Source: Psychrobacter immobilis
GTDB taxonomy: Bacteria > Pseudomonadota > Gammaproteobacteria > Pseudomonadales > Moraxellaceae
Direction: 5' to 3'
Length of the DNA stretch: 64,000 bases
Assembly: GCF_904846285.1 (NCBI RefSeq)
Contig: NZ_CAJHAD010000011.1
Span: forward strand, 39,767-103,766
In this document: positions 36,002-45,988 of the stretch, one piece after another
Numbering within the stretch: position 1 is the first letter of the stretch
How the letters are laid out: every line of letters begins with the position of its first letter
Position numbers and translations under genes: made by a program
The notes under the pieces: generated by a model
Told to the model about the DNA's origin: nothing
Databases searched by the model: none
The model's input: only the letters and a program-made list of their open reading frames with translations

Positions 36002-38278
36002 ATGAATACAGATTCACAAAAAATATCGAAGCCTATTAACGATAACGCTAATAATAGTGATAATGACGAAATTGATCTAATGGCGCTATTATTGGCGTTA
36101 TTACGTGGATGGAAAGTTATTTTATTCTTCATATTGCTAGGATTAGTTCTTGGTATACTTTATAGTCGCTATGTTAATCCTACCTATCGATCTGATGCTC
36201 TGATTCAAATTGATGAAAAGTCATCAGGTCTGCCAGCTCTGGGTGAGAATATCTCTGATTTGTTAGGCTCGGAAAATAGTAAAGCACAGACTGAAGCTGA
36301 GCTGATTCGTTCAAGAATGATTTTGGAGCCGGTAGTCAATCAACTACATTTACGTATCCAACTAGCCGATCTTGATGTTAGTGCTATTGACAAAATAATA
36401 AATGATCGTACTCATACACAAATAAATGCACCCGAAGGCGTTTCTCTAAAAACAGCAGAAGGTCAAGTGCAGGTTAGCGAATTCAACGTCTCACAAGCCT
36501 ATCTAAACCAACCTTTTACTATAAACCGAGTGGGTACTGGATTTGTCCTAACTAACGGTTTTGACGACTTTAAAGGGAAGCTTAACCAGCCACAGAAATT
36601 CAGCGGCGTAGACGGTCAGATTCATATTACCGTCAATGACTTACCAGCTGATGGTCATGCTATCCGTATCACTAAACAGTCATTGCAGACGACTACTGAT
36701 GATATTAATAAATCACTATCAGTTGTTGAAAAAGGTAAGCAAACAGGTATTATCGAGCTTTCGATGACTGGCGCTAATCAGCAGCAAACGAGTATGATAC
36801 TTAAGGATATTATCCTATCATACATAGGTCAGAACCAATCTCGCGGCTCTGAGGAGACGAACAAAACAATCAAGTTTATGGAGACCCAAATTCCTATTCT
36901 TAAGAAAAAACTTGAGGATGCAGAAGGGGTTTTCAATGAGTTCCGTAAAAAGTATGGCACTATCGATGTCGCAAAAGAAGCTGAGCTATTACTTACTGAG
37001 AATTCTAATATTGATGTACAGCTAAATGAGCTAAAACTTAAAAAAGCCGATTTGACAACTTATTATACCGAAGAGCATCCTCTAGTTATTCAGATCGATG
37101 AGCAATTAAAAGTATTGAACGATAGAAAGCAGGATATCGACGATACAATTGCAGGTTTACCTGAATTACAAAGAGAGTTTCTGAAATTATCACAAGATAC
37201 TGAAATTAACAGAGAGATTTACTTAACTCTACTCAAAAACTATCAGCAATTGCAAATTGCTAAAGCAGGTCAACTAGGTTTTGCCCGAATTGTTGATTTA
37301 CCAATCAGTACTTATAAAGCCATTGCTCCAAAGAAACTGTTAATTATTACATTGGCAGCACTATTGGGCGCTATGCTTGGGGCTATGTTGGTTCTTATTA
37401 AAAATATGCTAAGAAATGTTGTCAAAGACCCTGAGCGTTTAGAGGCCAAGACTGGTGTACCTGTGGTAGCGACGGTCCCACGTTCTCCATTATTGACGAG
37501 ATTACGCCAGAACAAGAAAGCCCCTAATAGACTATTGGCTTATGTGGATAATAATAGCTTAAGTTATGAGGCTATTAAAAGCTTAAGAACGAATCTGATG
37601 TTTGGTATGCCAGCACAAGGTCGAGCAGGTCAACGCGCCAAAGTTATTCTGATTACCGGTGAGAGTCCTGGTGTTGGTAAATCCTTTATATCGTCTAACT
37701 TAACTGAGGTATTTGCCCAGTTGGATAAAAAAGTCCTGATTATAGATGCCGATATGCGCTTGGGTGAGCTGCATAAGATGTTTAGTATGAGTCAGGATAA
37801 TGGTCTAGGGGATTATTTATCACAAGATAAGACACATTTATCTAAAGATAATGCTCAAGTCTCACAAGTTGTTGACAGTCAAGCGCTGAGTAATTTAGCA
37901 AGCTTTATCCATGCGACTGGTATAGATAATATTGACTTCATGCCACGAGGTCAGCACCCACGTAATCCGGCATCATTATTGGCTAATGGCAGTTTCGATC
38001 ATTTAATGGCAGAACTAAACTTGCATTATGACTATATTATTATCGACTCACCACCGATTTTAGCTGCTTCTGATGCCATGATTCTATCCCAGTATGCAGA
38101 TAAAGTGTTGATGGTGGCTCGCTACGATAAGTCTATAGAAGGTCAGGTGGTGTATGCGATCAATCAGATGAATAAAGCCAATATCAAAGTGGACGGTATT
38201 ATCTTAAATGATGTACAGCAGGGATTACTAAGTAAGTACAGCTATCATTATAGTTATGCCTATGGCAATAATAACTAA
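36002..38278 (+). CDS. wzc: bacterial tyrosine autokinase / polysaccharide copolymerase Wzc
   Basis: Inner-membrane protein joining a Wzz-type chain-length domain to a cytoplasmic BY-kinase. The N-terminal helix is at about residues 33-53 and the second at about 442-466. Walker A GESPGVGKS is at about 553-561, with Walker A' LIIDADMR and Walker B YIIIDSPP following. The C-terminal tyrosine cluster is YSYHYSYAYG, which would be autophosphorylated and dephosphorylated by Wzb. 758 residues. A paralogue (756 residues) lies at 54320. Confidence 0.96.
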   Translation: MNTDSQKISKPINDNANNSDNDEIDLMALLLALLRGWKVILFFILLGLVLGILYSRYVNPTYRSDALIQIDEKSSGLPALGENISDLLGSENSKAQTEAELIRSRMILEPVVNQLHLRIQLADLDVSAIDKIINDRTHTQINAPEGVSLKTAEGQVQVSEFNVSQAYLNQPFTINRVGTGFVLTNGFDDFKGKLNQPQKFSGVDGQIHITVNDLPADGHAIRITKQSLQTTTDDINKSLSVVEKGKQTGIIELSMTGANQQQTSMILKDIILSYIGQNQSRGSEETNKTIKFMETQIPILKKKLEDAEGVFNEFRKKYGTIDVAKEAELLLTENSNIDVQLNELKLKKADLTTYYTEEHPLVIQIDEQLKVLNDRKQDIDDTIAGLPELQREFLKLSQDTEINREIYLTLLKNYQQLQIAKAGQLGFARIVDLPISTYKAIAPKKLLIITLAALLGAMLGAMLVLIKNMLRNVVKDPERLEAKTGVPVVATVPRSPLLTRLRQNKKAPNRLLAYVDNNSLSYEAIKSLRTNLMFGMPAQGRAGQRAKVILITGESPGVGKSFISSNLTEVFAQLDKKVLIIDADMRLGELHKMFSMSQDNGLGDYLSQDKTHLSKDNAQVSQVVDSQALSNLASFIHATGIDNIDFMPRGQHPRNPASLLANGSFDHLMAELNLHYDYIIIDSPPILAASDAMILSQYADKVLMVARYDKSIEGQVVYAINQMNKANIKVDGIILNDVQQGLLSKYSYHYSYAYGNNN

Positions 38279-38340
38279 GGGTAAGTTGGTAAATATATAA
38301 TGTTTCAAATATTAATGCTTGAATAAAACAGTTGTTTGTT

Positions 38341-40329
38341 ATGTCAATAGACCCATTAGTCTCATCCAAATCCCATAATACTAAAGCTATAATATCTACT
38401 GGTCTTGCTGAGCGTAGCGCTAAGTTTTTGCTTAGCCTACCTAGAAGTATTAAGCGTAGTATCTTAATGTTGGCTGACTTTATCATGTCAGCTGTTTGTT
38501 TATTTTTTGCAATTTCAGCAAGATATGGATATATAGACCATCATGTCAGCTTATTAGTAATAAGTCTGAGTGCGTTGATCCCAGTCTTATGCTTATACGC
38601 TATTGGATTTTACAATGGCGTGGCTAGAGGCTTTTTCGATGCAATGATGAGTAGTGTGTTGCAGCTATTCTTTGTGCTCATAATTATCGCCCAAACCATT
38701 CTTTATTTTAAACTCCTTCCTGATTTACCACGTGCTGTACCCATTTTATATTTATTTCTATTCTTTATTTGGTTATGGAATAGTAGGCTTACCATTCGTG
38801 AACTTTTAACGCGGCTACAAGGTAAAAATCAGAGCCGTATTAGGAATGAAAATGGTTATGACAATATCGTTATTTACGGTGCGGGAGAGGCCGGTCGAGA
38901 TTTATTAGAAGGCTTAAGAAACTCTCATAAATATAATGTCATGGCTTATATTGATGATGATCCACAGCTTACCGGTGCTTATTTACTCGGCAAAAAGATT
39001 TATCCTGCTCATGAGTTAGTAAGTTTAGTAGAAGAGTTAGATATTGCGCAAGTATTTCTGGCTATACCTTCTATTAGCCGCGCGCAAAAAAGACAGATTA
39101 TAGATAAGCTCTCAGGCATTGCTATAAAAATAAAAGAATTGCCCAGCTTAGAGGAAATCGCTGACGAAAAAGTAACCGTTAGTAGTATGCGTAAGGTGGA
39201 TATCTTAGATGTCTTAGATCGGCAGACTGTCGAACCTGATGTTTTATTATTGCAAAAAAATATCAGCAGTAAATGTGTGCTGGTTACTGGCGCAGGTGGT
39301 TCCATCGGTAGTGAATTATGCCGTCAAGTAATCAAGAACCAGCCCAAATGTCTTGTACTTTATGAGCTGTCCGAGTTTGCGCTGTATAGTATCCATCAAG
39401 AGCTAAGCATCAAACAAGCCAATACCCCAGCGTATAAAGATATTAAAATCTTTGCGGTGATCGGTAACGTCACCAATGAATCGAACCTACTTAGAATACT
39501 GAAACTTCATAATATACAAACGGTTTATCATGCAGCCGCCTATAAACATGTACCTATGGTAGAGCATAATCCGTTTGAAGGGGTTATTAATAATACTAAA
39601 GGTACTTATCACTGCGCCCGAGCGGCTATCCAAGCCAATGTCGAAACTTTCGTACTTATATCGACCGATAAAGCAGTAAGACCGACCAACGTGATGGGTG
39701 CCTCTAAACGCTTGGCAGAACTGGTCTGCCAAGCATTAAGCCAGACAGATAGCCAAACCTGTATCAGTATGGTGCGTTTTGGTAATGTCCTAGGCTCATC
39801 AGGCTCTGTAGTACCGTTATTTACCAAGCAGATAGAACAAGGTAAACCAATTACAGTGACCCATCCTAATGTGACTCGTTATTTTATGACGATTCCAGAG
39901 GCGGCAAACTTGGTTATCCAAGCAGGTGCAATGGCATCAGGCGGTGAAGTATTTGTGCTTGATATGGGCGACCCGGTCAAAATCGTTGACTTGGCACAGC
40001 GAATGATTCATTTAAGTGGTTTTGATATAAAAGATGCTGCCCATCCTGAAGGTGATATCGAAGTAATCTTTACAGGGCTTAGAGCCGGAGAAAAGCTCTA
40101 TGAGGAGTTGATTATTGGTGAGGATAACGTCGAATCCACTGATCATCCGCTTATCATGCAAGCGATAGAGCATAGCTTTCCATTGGAGAATCTTGAGTCA
40201 GTACTGTTTGAGCTTAATGAAAAGCAAAAAGAATTCGATGTGGTTTGGCTAAAGCAGCAATTTAAGCAGTTTGTAGAAGGCTATCAGGATAACATTCCAG
40301 ATCCAAAACACAGTTGTGAAAGTCAATAA
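38341..40329 (+). CDS. membrane UDP-GlcNAc 4,6-dehydratase, WbpM/PglF family
   Basis: Four N-terminal membrane helices (about residues 35-140), a first nucleotide-binding domain with VIYGAGEAGRDLLEGL (about 178-193), and a catalytic SDR domain with VTGAGGSIGSELC (about 313-325). The catalytic position reads STDKAVRPTNVMGASKR, i.e. Met-x-x-x-Lys instead of Tyr-x-x-x-Lys, as in WbpM and PglF. It makes UDP-4-keto-6-deoxy-HexNAc from UDP-GlcNAc, the precursor of UDP-D-QuiNAc, UDP-D-FucNAc or bacillosamine. ATG 38341 preferred over an upstream TTG. The likely partner is the fused reductase/transferase at 49481. Often annotated capD/wbpM/pglF. Confidence 0.92.
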   Translation: MSIDPLVSSKSHNTKAIISTGLAERSAKFLLSLPRSIKRSILMLADFIMSAVCLFFAISARYGYIDHHVSLLVISLSALIPVLCLYAIGFYNGVARGFFDAMMSSVLQLFFVLIIIAQTILYFKLLPDLPRAVPILYLFLFFIWLWNSRLTIRELLTRLQGKNQSRIRNENGYDNIVIYGAGEAGRDLLEGLRNSHKYNVMAYIDDDPQLTGAYLLGKKIYPAHELVSLVEELDIAQVFLAIPSISRAQKRQIIDKLSGIAIKIKELPSLEEIADEKVTVSSMRKVDILDVLDRQTVEPDVLLLQKNISSKCVLVTGAGGSIGSELCRQVIKNQPKCLVLYELSEFALYSIHQELSIKQANTPAYKDIKIFAVIGNVTNESNLLRILKLHNIQTVYHAAAYKHVPMVEHNPFEGVINNTKGTYHCARAAIQANVETFVLISTDKAVRPTNVMGASKRLAELVCQALSQTDSQTCISMVRFGNVLGSSGSVVPLFTKQIEQGKPITVTHPNVTRYFMTIPEAANLVIQAGAMASGGEVFVLDMGDPVKIVDLAQRMIHLSGFDIKDAAHPEGDIEVIFTGLRAGEKLYEELIIGEDNVESTDHPLIMQAIEHSFPLENLESVLFELNEKQKEFDVVWLKQQFKQFVEGYQDNIPDPKHSCESQ

Positions 40330-40449
40330 TTTTATAGGGTTATCATTTAGTTTTGTAATGTGAGTAAAAATGATTATATTATAAGATTTTTTACTAATTC
40401 TAAAAATTATTTTTGAATTTAAAATCAGTGTATGTAGGGTAATATAAAT

Positions 40450-41703
40450 ATGTCGCCATTTAGAAAAAATTTAGCATATTTAATATTTGCTCAAGGATTA
40501 AATTATTTAATACCATTATTGATATTTCCATATTTGGCACGAATACTAGGAGCAGTTAATTTTGGAAAATTATCGTTTGCTACTACTATTGTATTGTACT
40601 GCTGTATATGTATAGATTTTGGATTTATATTTAGTGCAACAAAAAAAATAGCAGAGCTAAATAGAAAAAATTTACCTATAAATCAAGTTTTTTGGGACGT
40701 TTTATTTGCAAAGTTAGTTATATTTTTAATCGTACTATTGGTTGTTTTTATAATTGGCTTTACTAATGAAAAGATAAATGATGTATTTAATATAGTAATT
40801 GTATTAATACCACAGATGATTGCATCATTAATATTCCCATTATGGTATTTTCAAGCTATTGAAAATATAAAGATAATATTATTATCCCAAGTGATAGCTA
40901 AGCTCAGCATTCTTCCTTTAACATTTATTTTAGTCAAAAATAGTAATGATGTTCTTATAGCAGCTATTATTCAATCAATGGCATTTCTAATAGCAGCTTC
41001 TTTATCTTGGATATACATTTTCAAAAATTCAGATATATCTAAACCCAACACTAATGTATTTAATAATTTTTTAGTAGAGATAAAAGATTCCAGCGCTTTC
41101 TTTTTAGGGGGTTTAGCGATTAGTGTTTATACGATTAGTACTCCTATTCTAATAGGTTTTGCCTCTTCGAACTATGAGGTTGGCATTTATAGTGCAGCCG
41201 ATAAATTTAGAGCCGCAATAGCGGGTATTTTTATAATTACTGGTGGAGCAATATTTCCAAGAGTTAATATTCTTTTTATAGAAAATAGAGCAAGTGCATT
41301 TCTTTTTCTTAAAAAAATACTAATGGTTCAAGTTATAATTTTAGTATTTACTTGTATACTATATATAAAGTTTGGTCCCAGTATCATAGGGATAATCCTC
41401 GGGAGTACATACAGTGAATCAGCAAAATTAACTAACCCTTTAGCTGTAGCATTATTTTGTTCAGTTATATCTGTAATACTATGTAATTATATTTTAATTC
41501 CCTTAGGTCATAAAAGCTTATATTATAAGATCCCACTTATAGTATGTATACTACATGTAATATATACTTGGCTTCTAATTAAATCTTTCGGATCTTATGG
41601 AGCTTCTTTAGGAATTGCCATAAGTGAGATTGTCACAATATTATTATTATTAGTTTTTTGTATTAAATACGGTTATTTAAAAGAACTAATACTTGCCAAA
41701 TAA
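40450..41703 (+). CDS. wzx: polysaccharide flippase (Wzx/RfbX family)
   Basis: Oligosaccharide flippase of the MOP superfamily, moving the undecaprenyl-linked repeat unit across the inner membrane. The 417-residue protein is almost entirely hydrophobic with about 12 membrane segments. The N-terminus YLIFAQGLNYLIPLLIFPYL fits this family. AGGG about nine bases before the ATG supports the start. It is very AT-rich and uses ATA, AGA and TTA codons far more than the flanking genes, marking the start of the exchangeable core. Confidence 0.9.
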   Translation: MSPFRKNLAYLIFAQGLNYLIPLLIFPYLARILGAVNFGKLSFATTIVLYCCICIDFGFIFSATKKIAELNRKNLPINQVFWDVLFAKLVIFLIVLLVVFIIGFTNEKINDVFNIVIVLIPQMIASLIFPLWYFQAIENIKIILLSQVIAKLSILPLTFILVKNSNDVLIAAIIQSMAFLIAASLSWIYIFKNSDISKPNTNVFNNFLVEIKDSSAFFLGGLAISVYTISTPILIGFASSNYEVGIYSAADKFRAAIAGIFIITGGAIFPRVNILFIENRASAFLFLKKILMVQVIILVFTCILYIKFGPSIIGIILGSTYSESAKLTNPLAVALFCSVISVILCNYILIPLGHKSLYYKIPLIVCILHVIYTWLLIKSFGSYGASLGIAISEIVTILLLLVFCIKYGYLKELILAK

Positions 41704-41738
41704 TTTAAGATCAAGAATACAAGGTTAGGTATTTAATT

Positions 41739-42644
41739 ATGAAGAAAATAGCTTATTGCATAATGGCATATGATGATATAAATCATTTACAACAGCTTAT
41801 AAATGCTCTTGGGAAAAATTGCGAAATGTTTATTCATATTGATGGCTATGTTGATGATTCAGAGTTTGTAAATACTATAAAAAATTCAAATGTTCATTTT
41901 CTATTTCCGCGAATAAAAATCTCTTGGGCAGGTATCTCTATGGTAGATACTATGATTGCTTTGCTTAGGCAAGCTATTAAATTTGACGCTGATTTTTCTC
42001 ATTATATATTTTTATCTGGCAGTTGTTATCCTATAAAATCTGAGTCTTATATTAAAAGTATTTTTAATAGTAATATTGATAAGAGTTTTATAAAATTTAT
42101 AGATTCAAAGAGCCATCCTACATATGTTAAGCAAGTAAAATTTAAGTATATTATGGACAACCCTTTTCGTAAAAGAAATAGGGTAACTCATAATATACTT
42201 AGGGTTGTGAGAAGAATTTCTTTACATACTAAGATAAGAAATAAATGGAGAGACGATATTGTTGCATATAAAGGAAGCCAGTGGGTAGCTTTAAGTGATG
42301 AATGTGGCAGATATGTTATAGACTACCACGATAATAACCCATGGTTTAGACAAATGTTTAAGCATACCTATGCTCCTGACGAATATTACATTCATACTAT
42401 TTTAGGTAATTCTAAACTATCTAAAAAATGTACAGGATTGCAAGATTTCAAATATTATGGCTTGGATTATTTATCAAATATCCATATTGTTCATATATCA
42501 TTAGCAAAATGGTACTCTATTAGAGATTGGGAAGAAATAAAAAATTCTGAAAAAATCTTTGTTAGGAAAGTGAGAAGTGCTGATGGTTCAGAGCTGGTTG
42601 ATAAAATAAATTTAGAATTTTCGTTCAACGGTGAAAATAAATGA
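41739..42644 (+). CDS. glycosyltransferase family 14-like (core-2/I-branching type)
   Basis: Predicted beta-N-acetylglucosaminyl- or xylosyl-type transferase of CAZy family GT14. Supporting stretches are FIHIDGY near residue 31, YIFLSGSCYPIKS (about 90-102), GSQWVALSD (about 187) and HTYAPDEYYIHTIL near 210. 301 residues, cytoplasmic, no membrane helix. Donor and acceptor sugars cannot be deduced. Its last four bases overlap the start of wzy (ATGA), consistent with coupled translation. AT-rich like its neighbours. Confidence 0.82.
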   Translation: MKKIAYCIMAYDDINHLQQLINALGKNCEMFIHIDGYVDDSEFVNTIKNSNVHFLFPRIKISWAGISMVDTMIALLRQAIKFDADFSHYIFLSGSCYPIKSESYIKSIFNSNIDKSFIKFIDSKSHPTYVKQVKFKYIMDNPFRKRNRVTHNILRVVRRISLHTKIRNKWRDDIVAYKGSQWVALSDECGRYVIDYHDNNPWFRQMFKHTYAPDEYYIHTILGNSKLSKKCTGLQDFKYYGLDYLSNIHIVHISLAKWYSIRDWEEIKNSEKIFVRKVRSADGSELVDKINLEFSFNGENK

Positions 42645-43744
42645 ATGGTATTTTCTTTGTATACCTAGTATTAATGTTTTTTTCGTTAGTGGAAATTTCT
42701 AATGTAAATAAGAATATAAAATATTTCCTATGGTTGTTAAGTTCATTATTAATAATATTTGTTTTAGGTTTCGGCTATAAAGTTGGAGTTGACTGGGTAG
42801 GATATAAGGATAACTATATTCTTACTGATGATATTGATAGTTTTGAAGTTTTATATAATTACTCTGTAAAAATACTTTCCCCCCATATTAGCTTTTGGTT
42901 TTTTGCCATAGTTATTAAAGTTGCTAACATCGTTTTGCTGCTAATGGTTTTTAAGAGATATTCTAAGTTACCAATACTAGCAGCAACTGTATTTTTTGCG
43001 CTAGCTTATCCGTTTATTAATGACGTATTGAGACAGCTGCTAGCTTCAATAGTTTTGTTATCCGCTTTCTGTTTATATAAAAAATATCCTAATGCGATTT
43101 TTATAATTTTATCAAGTGGCTTTCACAGTTCAGCTATACTTCTGCTTACAGGGAAAATAAGAATATTAAATATAAGATCGAAAAAAAATATATTTATTAT
43201 GATAGCTACGGCTTTGTTAGTTGCAGTAATATTGGGTGTACTTATTTCAGTAGCTTTACCTTATTTATTGAATGGTTCAGCATCAGAGAAAATTGAGTTT
43301 TACTCATCTAGCTCAACTATAGCAAATGTATATTCTAGTGTTACAAGAATTGGCATGTATTGTTTAGCCCTCTACTTTCAAAGAAAGGTAGCTTCTGATA
43401 GTAACGATGCCGAAGATTACATATATAGATCAACATTACTACTACTGTTGATTGAAATTGCATCATTAGGCCTACCTATTTTAGCTCAAAGGTTTAGGCT
43501 GTATTTACTTCCATTTGTATTGATTGCACTAACAAATGGAATTTATAAAGTAATAAATTCTAAAAAAGTATTAATGATTATTTTAGTTTTAACCTATGTT
43601 AGTATATCTTTGCATAGGTTTCTTCATGGAACCTTTGAAATGCACTATCAACTCAAGATGAATATATTAGTTCAGTACTTCTTAGGTTTTCCACCAAATA
43701 ACTGGGAGTCAGATGCCTATAATTATTGGATATATAGAGATTGA
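42641..43744 (+). CDS. wzy: polysaccharide polymerase, EpsG/Wzy family
   Basis: Hydrophobic 367-residue protein with about ten membrane segments. It resembles EpsG-type Wzy polymerases, with FGYKVGVDWVGYKDNY in the first periplasmic loop (about residues 44-59). The family is divergent and recognised mainly by layout and genomic context. It would join repeat units in the periplasm. It is the only Wzy candidate in the window, although two wza-wzc sets are present. Confidence 0.8.
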   Translation: MNGIFFVYLVLMFFSLVEISNVNKNIKYFLWLLSSLLIIFVLGFGYKVGVDWVGYKDNYILTDDIDSFEVLYNYSVKILSPHISFWFFAIVIKVANIVLLLMVFKRYSKLPILAATVFFALAYPFINDVLRQLLASIVLLSAFCLYKKYPNAIFIILSSGFHSSAILLLTGKIRILNIRSKKNIFIMIATALLVAVILGVLISVALPYLLNGSASEKIEFYSSSSTIANVYSSVTRIGMYCLALYFQRKVASDSNDAEDYIYRSTLLLLLIEIASLGLPILAQRFRLYLLPFVLIALTNGIYKVINSKKVLMIILVLTYVSISLHRFLHGTFEMHYQLKMNILVQYFLGFPPNNWESDAYNYWIYRD

Positions 43745-43825
43745 TATTGTTTTTTAATTCTAAATTTTTTTAGAAATATAAGTATGTTAACTATAGTTTT
43801 TAATATGGAAATTTGGTCGTATTAT

Positions 43826-44941
43826 ATGAGTAAAAAAATATTAATTAATGCTTCTAATCTGCATAATGGTGGAGGAGTACAAGTTGCGATATCTTTTCTA
43901 TACGAAATGTCATTATTGAAATCTGAGTTATCAAATTTTCATATAGTTGTATCTAGTGAAGTTGCAGATGGACTTAATAGATTAAATACTAAAGTTTTAG
44001 TTTTTGATCAATACGATATTATAGATGTTTTTGGTATAAAAGCTTTTAACTCTAATTTAAACAAAAGAATAAAGTACTATGACACGGTTTTTACAATTTT
44101 TGGTCCGAATTATTTAAGGGTTAAAGCTCAGAATGAAATAGTTGGTTTTGCCCAACCATGGATTTTAAACTTTGATAACCCTATTTCAAAAAGAATGAAG
44201 CCTCTTAAGCGAATTGAGCTACGTTTAAAATTTAGTTTACAGTGGCTATTTTTCCTTAGATCAGATCACTATATAGTCGAATTAGACCATGTGCGAGATA
44301 AGCTTGTTTCTCTGAAAGGTGTTGATTCTAATAAAATTAGTATTATTCATAATACAGTATCTTCTTTATATTATGATAAAAGTGAGTGGAAGCATGTTTC
44401 AATTCAGAAGAGCAATGAAGCCATTTCTTTAGGGTTTTTAACTAGAGACTACCCTCATAAAAATTTAGATATATTGCCTGCGGTTGCCGAGGTACTCCAA
44501 CTTCATCACAATCTTAGTGTGCGTTTCTATACCACACTGAACGATTTTGAATGGGTGAGTAAAGATGCATTTTTTAAAAAATACGTTTCATCAGTGGGAT
44601 CTCTAGCCCCAGATCAATGTCCTTCTTTTTATGAGCAGCTAGATGGAGTAATATTTCCAAGTTTATTAGAGTGTTTTTCTGCCACACCACTAGAAGCGAT
44701 GGCTATGGAAAAACCTCTATTTGCATCCGACAGAGGGTTTGTACGTGATGTATGTGGTAATCATGCTACTTACTTCAATCCATTAGATGCTGATGATATC
44801 GCTACCAAAATTGCTGAGTTCTATAAATCTGATAAGGTAGATGCTAATAATCTAAGGGAGGCTAGAAATCATGCCCTCAGTTTCTCAACAGCCAAAGATA
44901 GAGCTGAAAAGTATTTAGAAATCATTCATAAACACTTATAA
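43826..44941 (+). CDS. glycosyltransferase family 4
   Basis: Cytoplasmic GT-B transferase. The N-terminal domain begins ILINASNLHNGGGVQVAISF and the C-terminal domain contains the Glu-x7-Glu motif ECFSATPLE near residue 287 (from ATG 43826). I prefer ATG 43826, because it places the first beta strand at the N-terminus; the frame is open to 43784 with ATGs at 43784 and 43805, and none has a good ribosome site. Specificity unknown. It is the last gene of the AT-rich core. Confidence 0.82.
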   Translation: MSKKILINASNLHNGGGVQVAISFLYEMSLLKSELSNFHIVVSSEVADGLNRLNTKVLVFDQYDIIDVFGIKAFNSNLNKRIKYYDTVFTIFGPNYLRVKAQNEIVGFAQPWILNFDNPISKRMKPLKRIELRLKFSLQWLFFLRSDHYIVELDHVRDKLVSLKGVDSNKISIIHNTVSSLYYDKSEWKHVSIQKSNEAISLGFLTRDYPHKNLDILPAVAEVLQLHHNLSVRFYTTLNDFEWVSKDAFFKKYVSSVGSLAPDQCPSFYEQLDGVIFPSLLECFSATPLEAMAMEKPLFASDRGFVRDVCGNHATYFNPLDADDIATKIAEFYKSDKVDANNLREARNHALSFSTAKDRAEKYLEIIHKHL

Positions 44942-44951
44942 GAATTTAACT

Positions 44952-45986
44952 ATGTTCAAAAATAAAACCCTCTTAATCACTGGTGGAACAGGCTCATTCG
45001 GCAACGCTGTACTAAAACGTTTTTTAGATACTGATATCGCAGAAATTCGTATCTTTAGTCGCGATGAAAAGAAGCAAGAAGACATGCGTATAGCCTATGC
45101 CAATTCTAAGCTCAAGTTTTACATTGGCGATGTAAGAGATTACTACAGCTTACTTAGTGCTACCCGTGGTGTGGATTATATTTACCATGCAGCCGCTCTT
45201 AAGCAGGTACCATCATGTGAGTTTCACCCAATGCAAGCAGTGAAGACCAATGTGCTTGGTACAGAAAACGTACTAGAAGCGGCTATTCAAAATAAAGTGA
45301 AGCGTGTGGTTTGCTTAAGTACTGATAAAGCTGTTTATCCTATCAATGCGATGGGTATTTCCAAAGCCATGATGGAAAAGGTCATGGTGGCTAAATCTCG
45401 TAACTTAGAAGGTTTAGATACGGTGATTTGCGGTACGCGCTATGGCAACGTCATGGCGTCTCGTGGTTCAGTGATTCCTCTATTTGTGGATCAGATATTA
45501 AAGGGTAAGCCTTTAACTATCACTGATCCTAATATGACACGTTTTATGATGACGTTAGAAGATGCGGTAGATCTAGTGTTGTATGCTTTTGAGCACGGTG
45601 AGAATGGTGATATTTTTGTGCAAAAAGCACCTGCTGCCACTATCGAAGTACTAGCCAAAGCTTTAAAAGAGCTGATGAATTTTAATGAGCATCCTATTGT
45701 TATTATGGGTACACGCCATGGTGAAAAGGCTTATGAAGCCCTTTTAAGCCGTGAAGAAATGGCCGTAGCTATCGATCAGGGGTATTATTATCGAGTACCA
45801 GCAGACCAGCGTGACCTTAACTATGGGAAATATGTTGAAGAAGGTGATCTACATATAACCGAAATTGAGGATTATAACTCCCATAATACAGAACGCCTAG
45901 ATGTAGAAGGTATGAAGCAGCTGCTCCTCAAGCTTGAGTTTGTCCGTGCTTTAACCGAAGGCAGATATATTGATCCGGAGGCGTAA
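44952..45986 (+). CDS. fnlA: UDP-GlcNAc 4,6-dehydratase / 5-epimerase (FnlA, WbjB, CapE)
   Basis: First enzyme of UDP-N-acetyl-L-fucosamine synthesis, a hexameric SDR. The nucleotide motif TGGTGSFGNAVL is at about residues 9-20. STDKAVYPINAMGISKAMME (about 122-141) gives the Met-x-x-x-Lys form of the catalytic site, typical of this group. 344 residues, as usual. It is followed directly by fnlB and fnlC, the standard trio, which settles the assignment. Confidence 0.93.
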   Translation: MFKNKTLLITGGTGSFGNAVLKRFLDTDIAEIRIFSRDEKKQEDMRIAYANSKLKFYIGDVRDYYSLLSATRGVDYIYHAAALKQVPSCEFHPMQAVKTNVLGTENVLEAAIQNKVKRVVCLSTDKAVYPINAMGISKAMMEKVMVAKSRNLEGLDTVICGTRYGNVMASRGSVIPLFVDQILKGKPLTITDPNMTRFMMTLEDAVDLVLYAFEHGENGDIFVQKAPAATIEVLAKALKELMNFNEHPIVIMGTRHGEKAYEALLSREEMAVAIDQGYYYRVPADQRDLNYGKYVEEGDLHITEIEDYNSHNTERLDVEGMKQLLLKLEFVRALTEGRYIDPEA

Positions 45987-45988
45987 TT

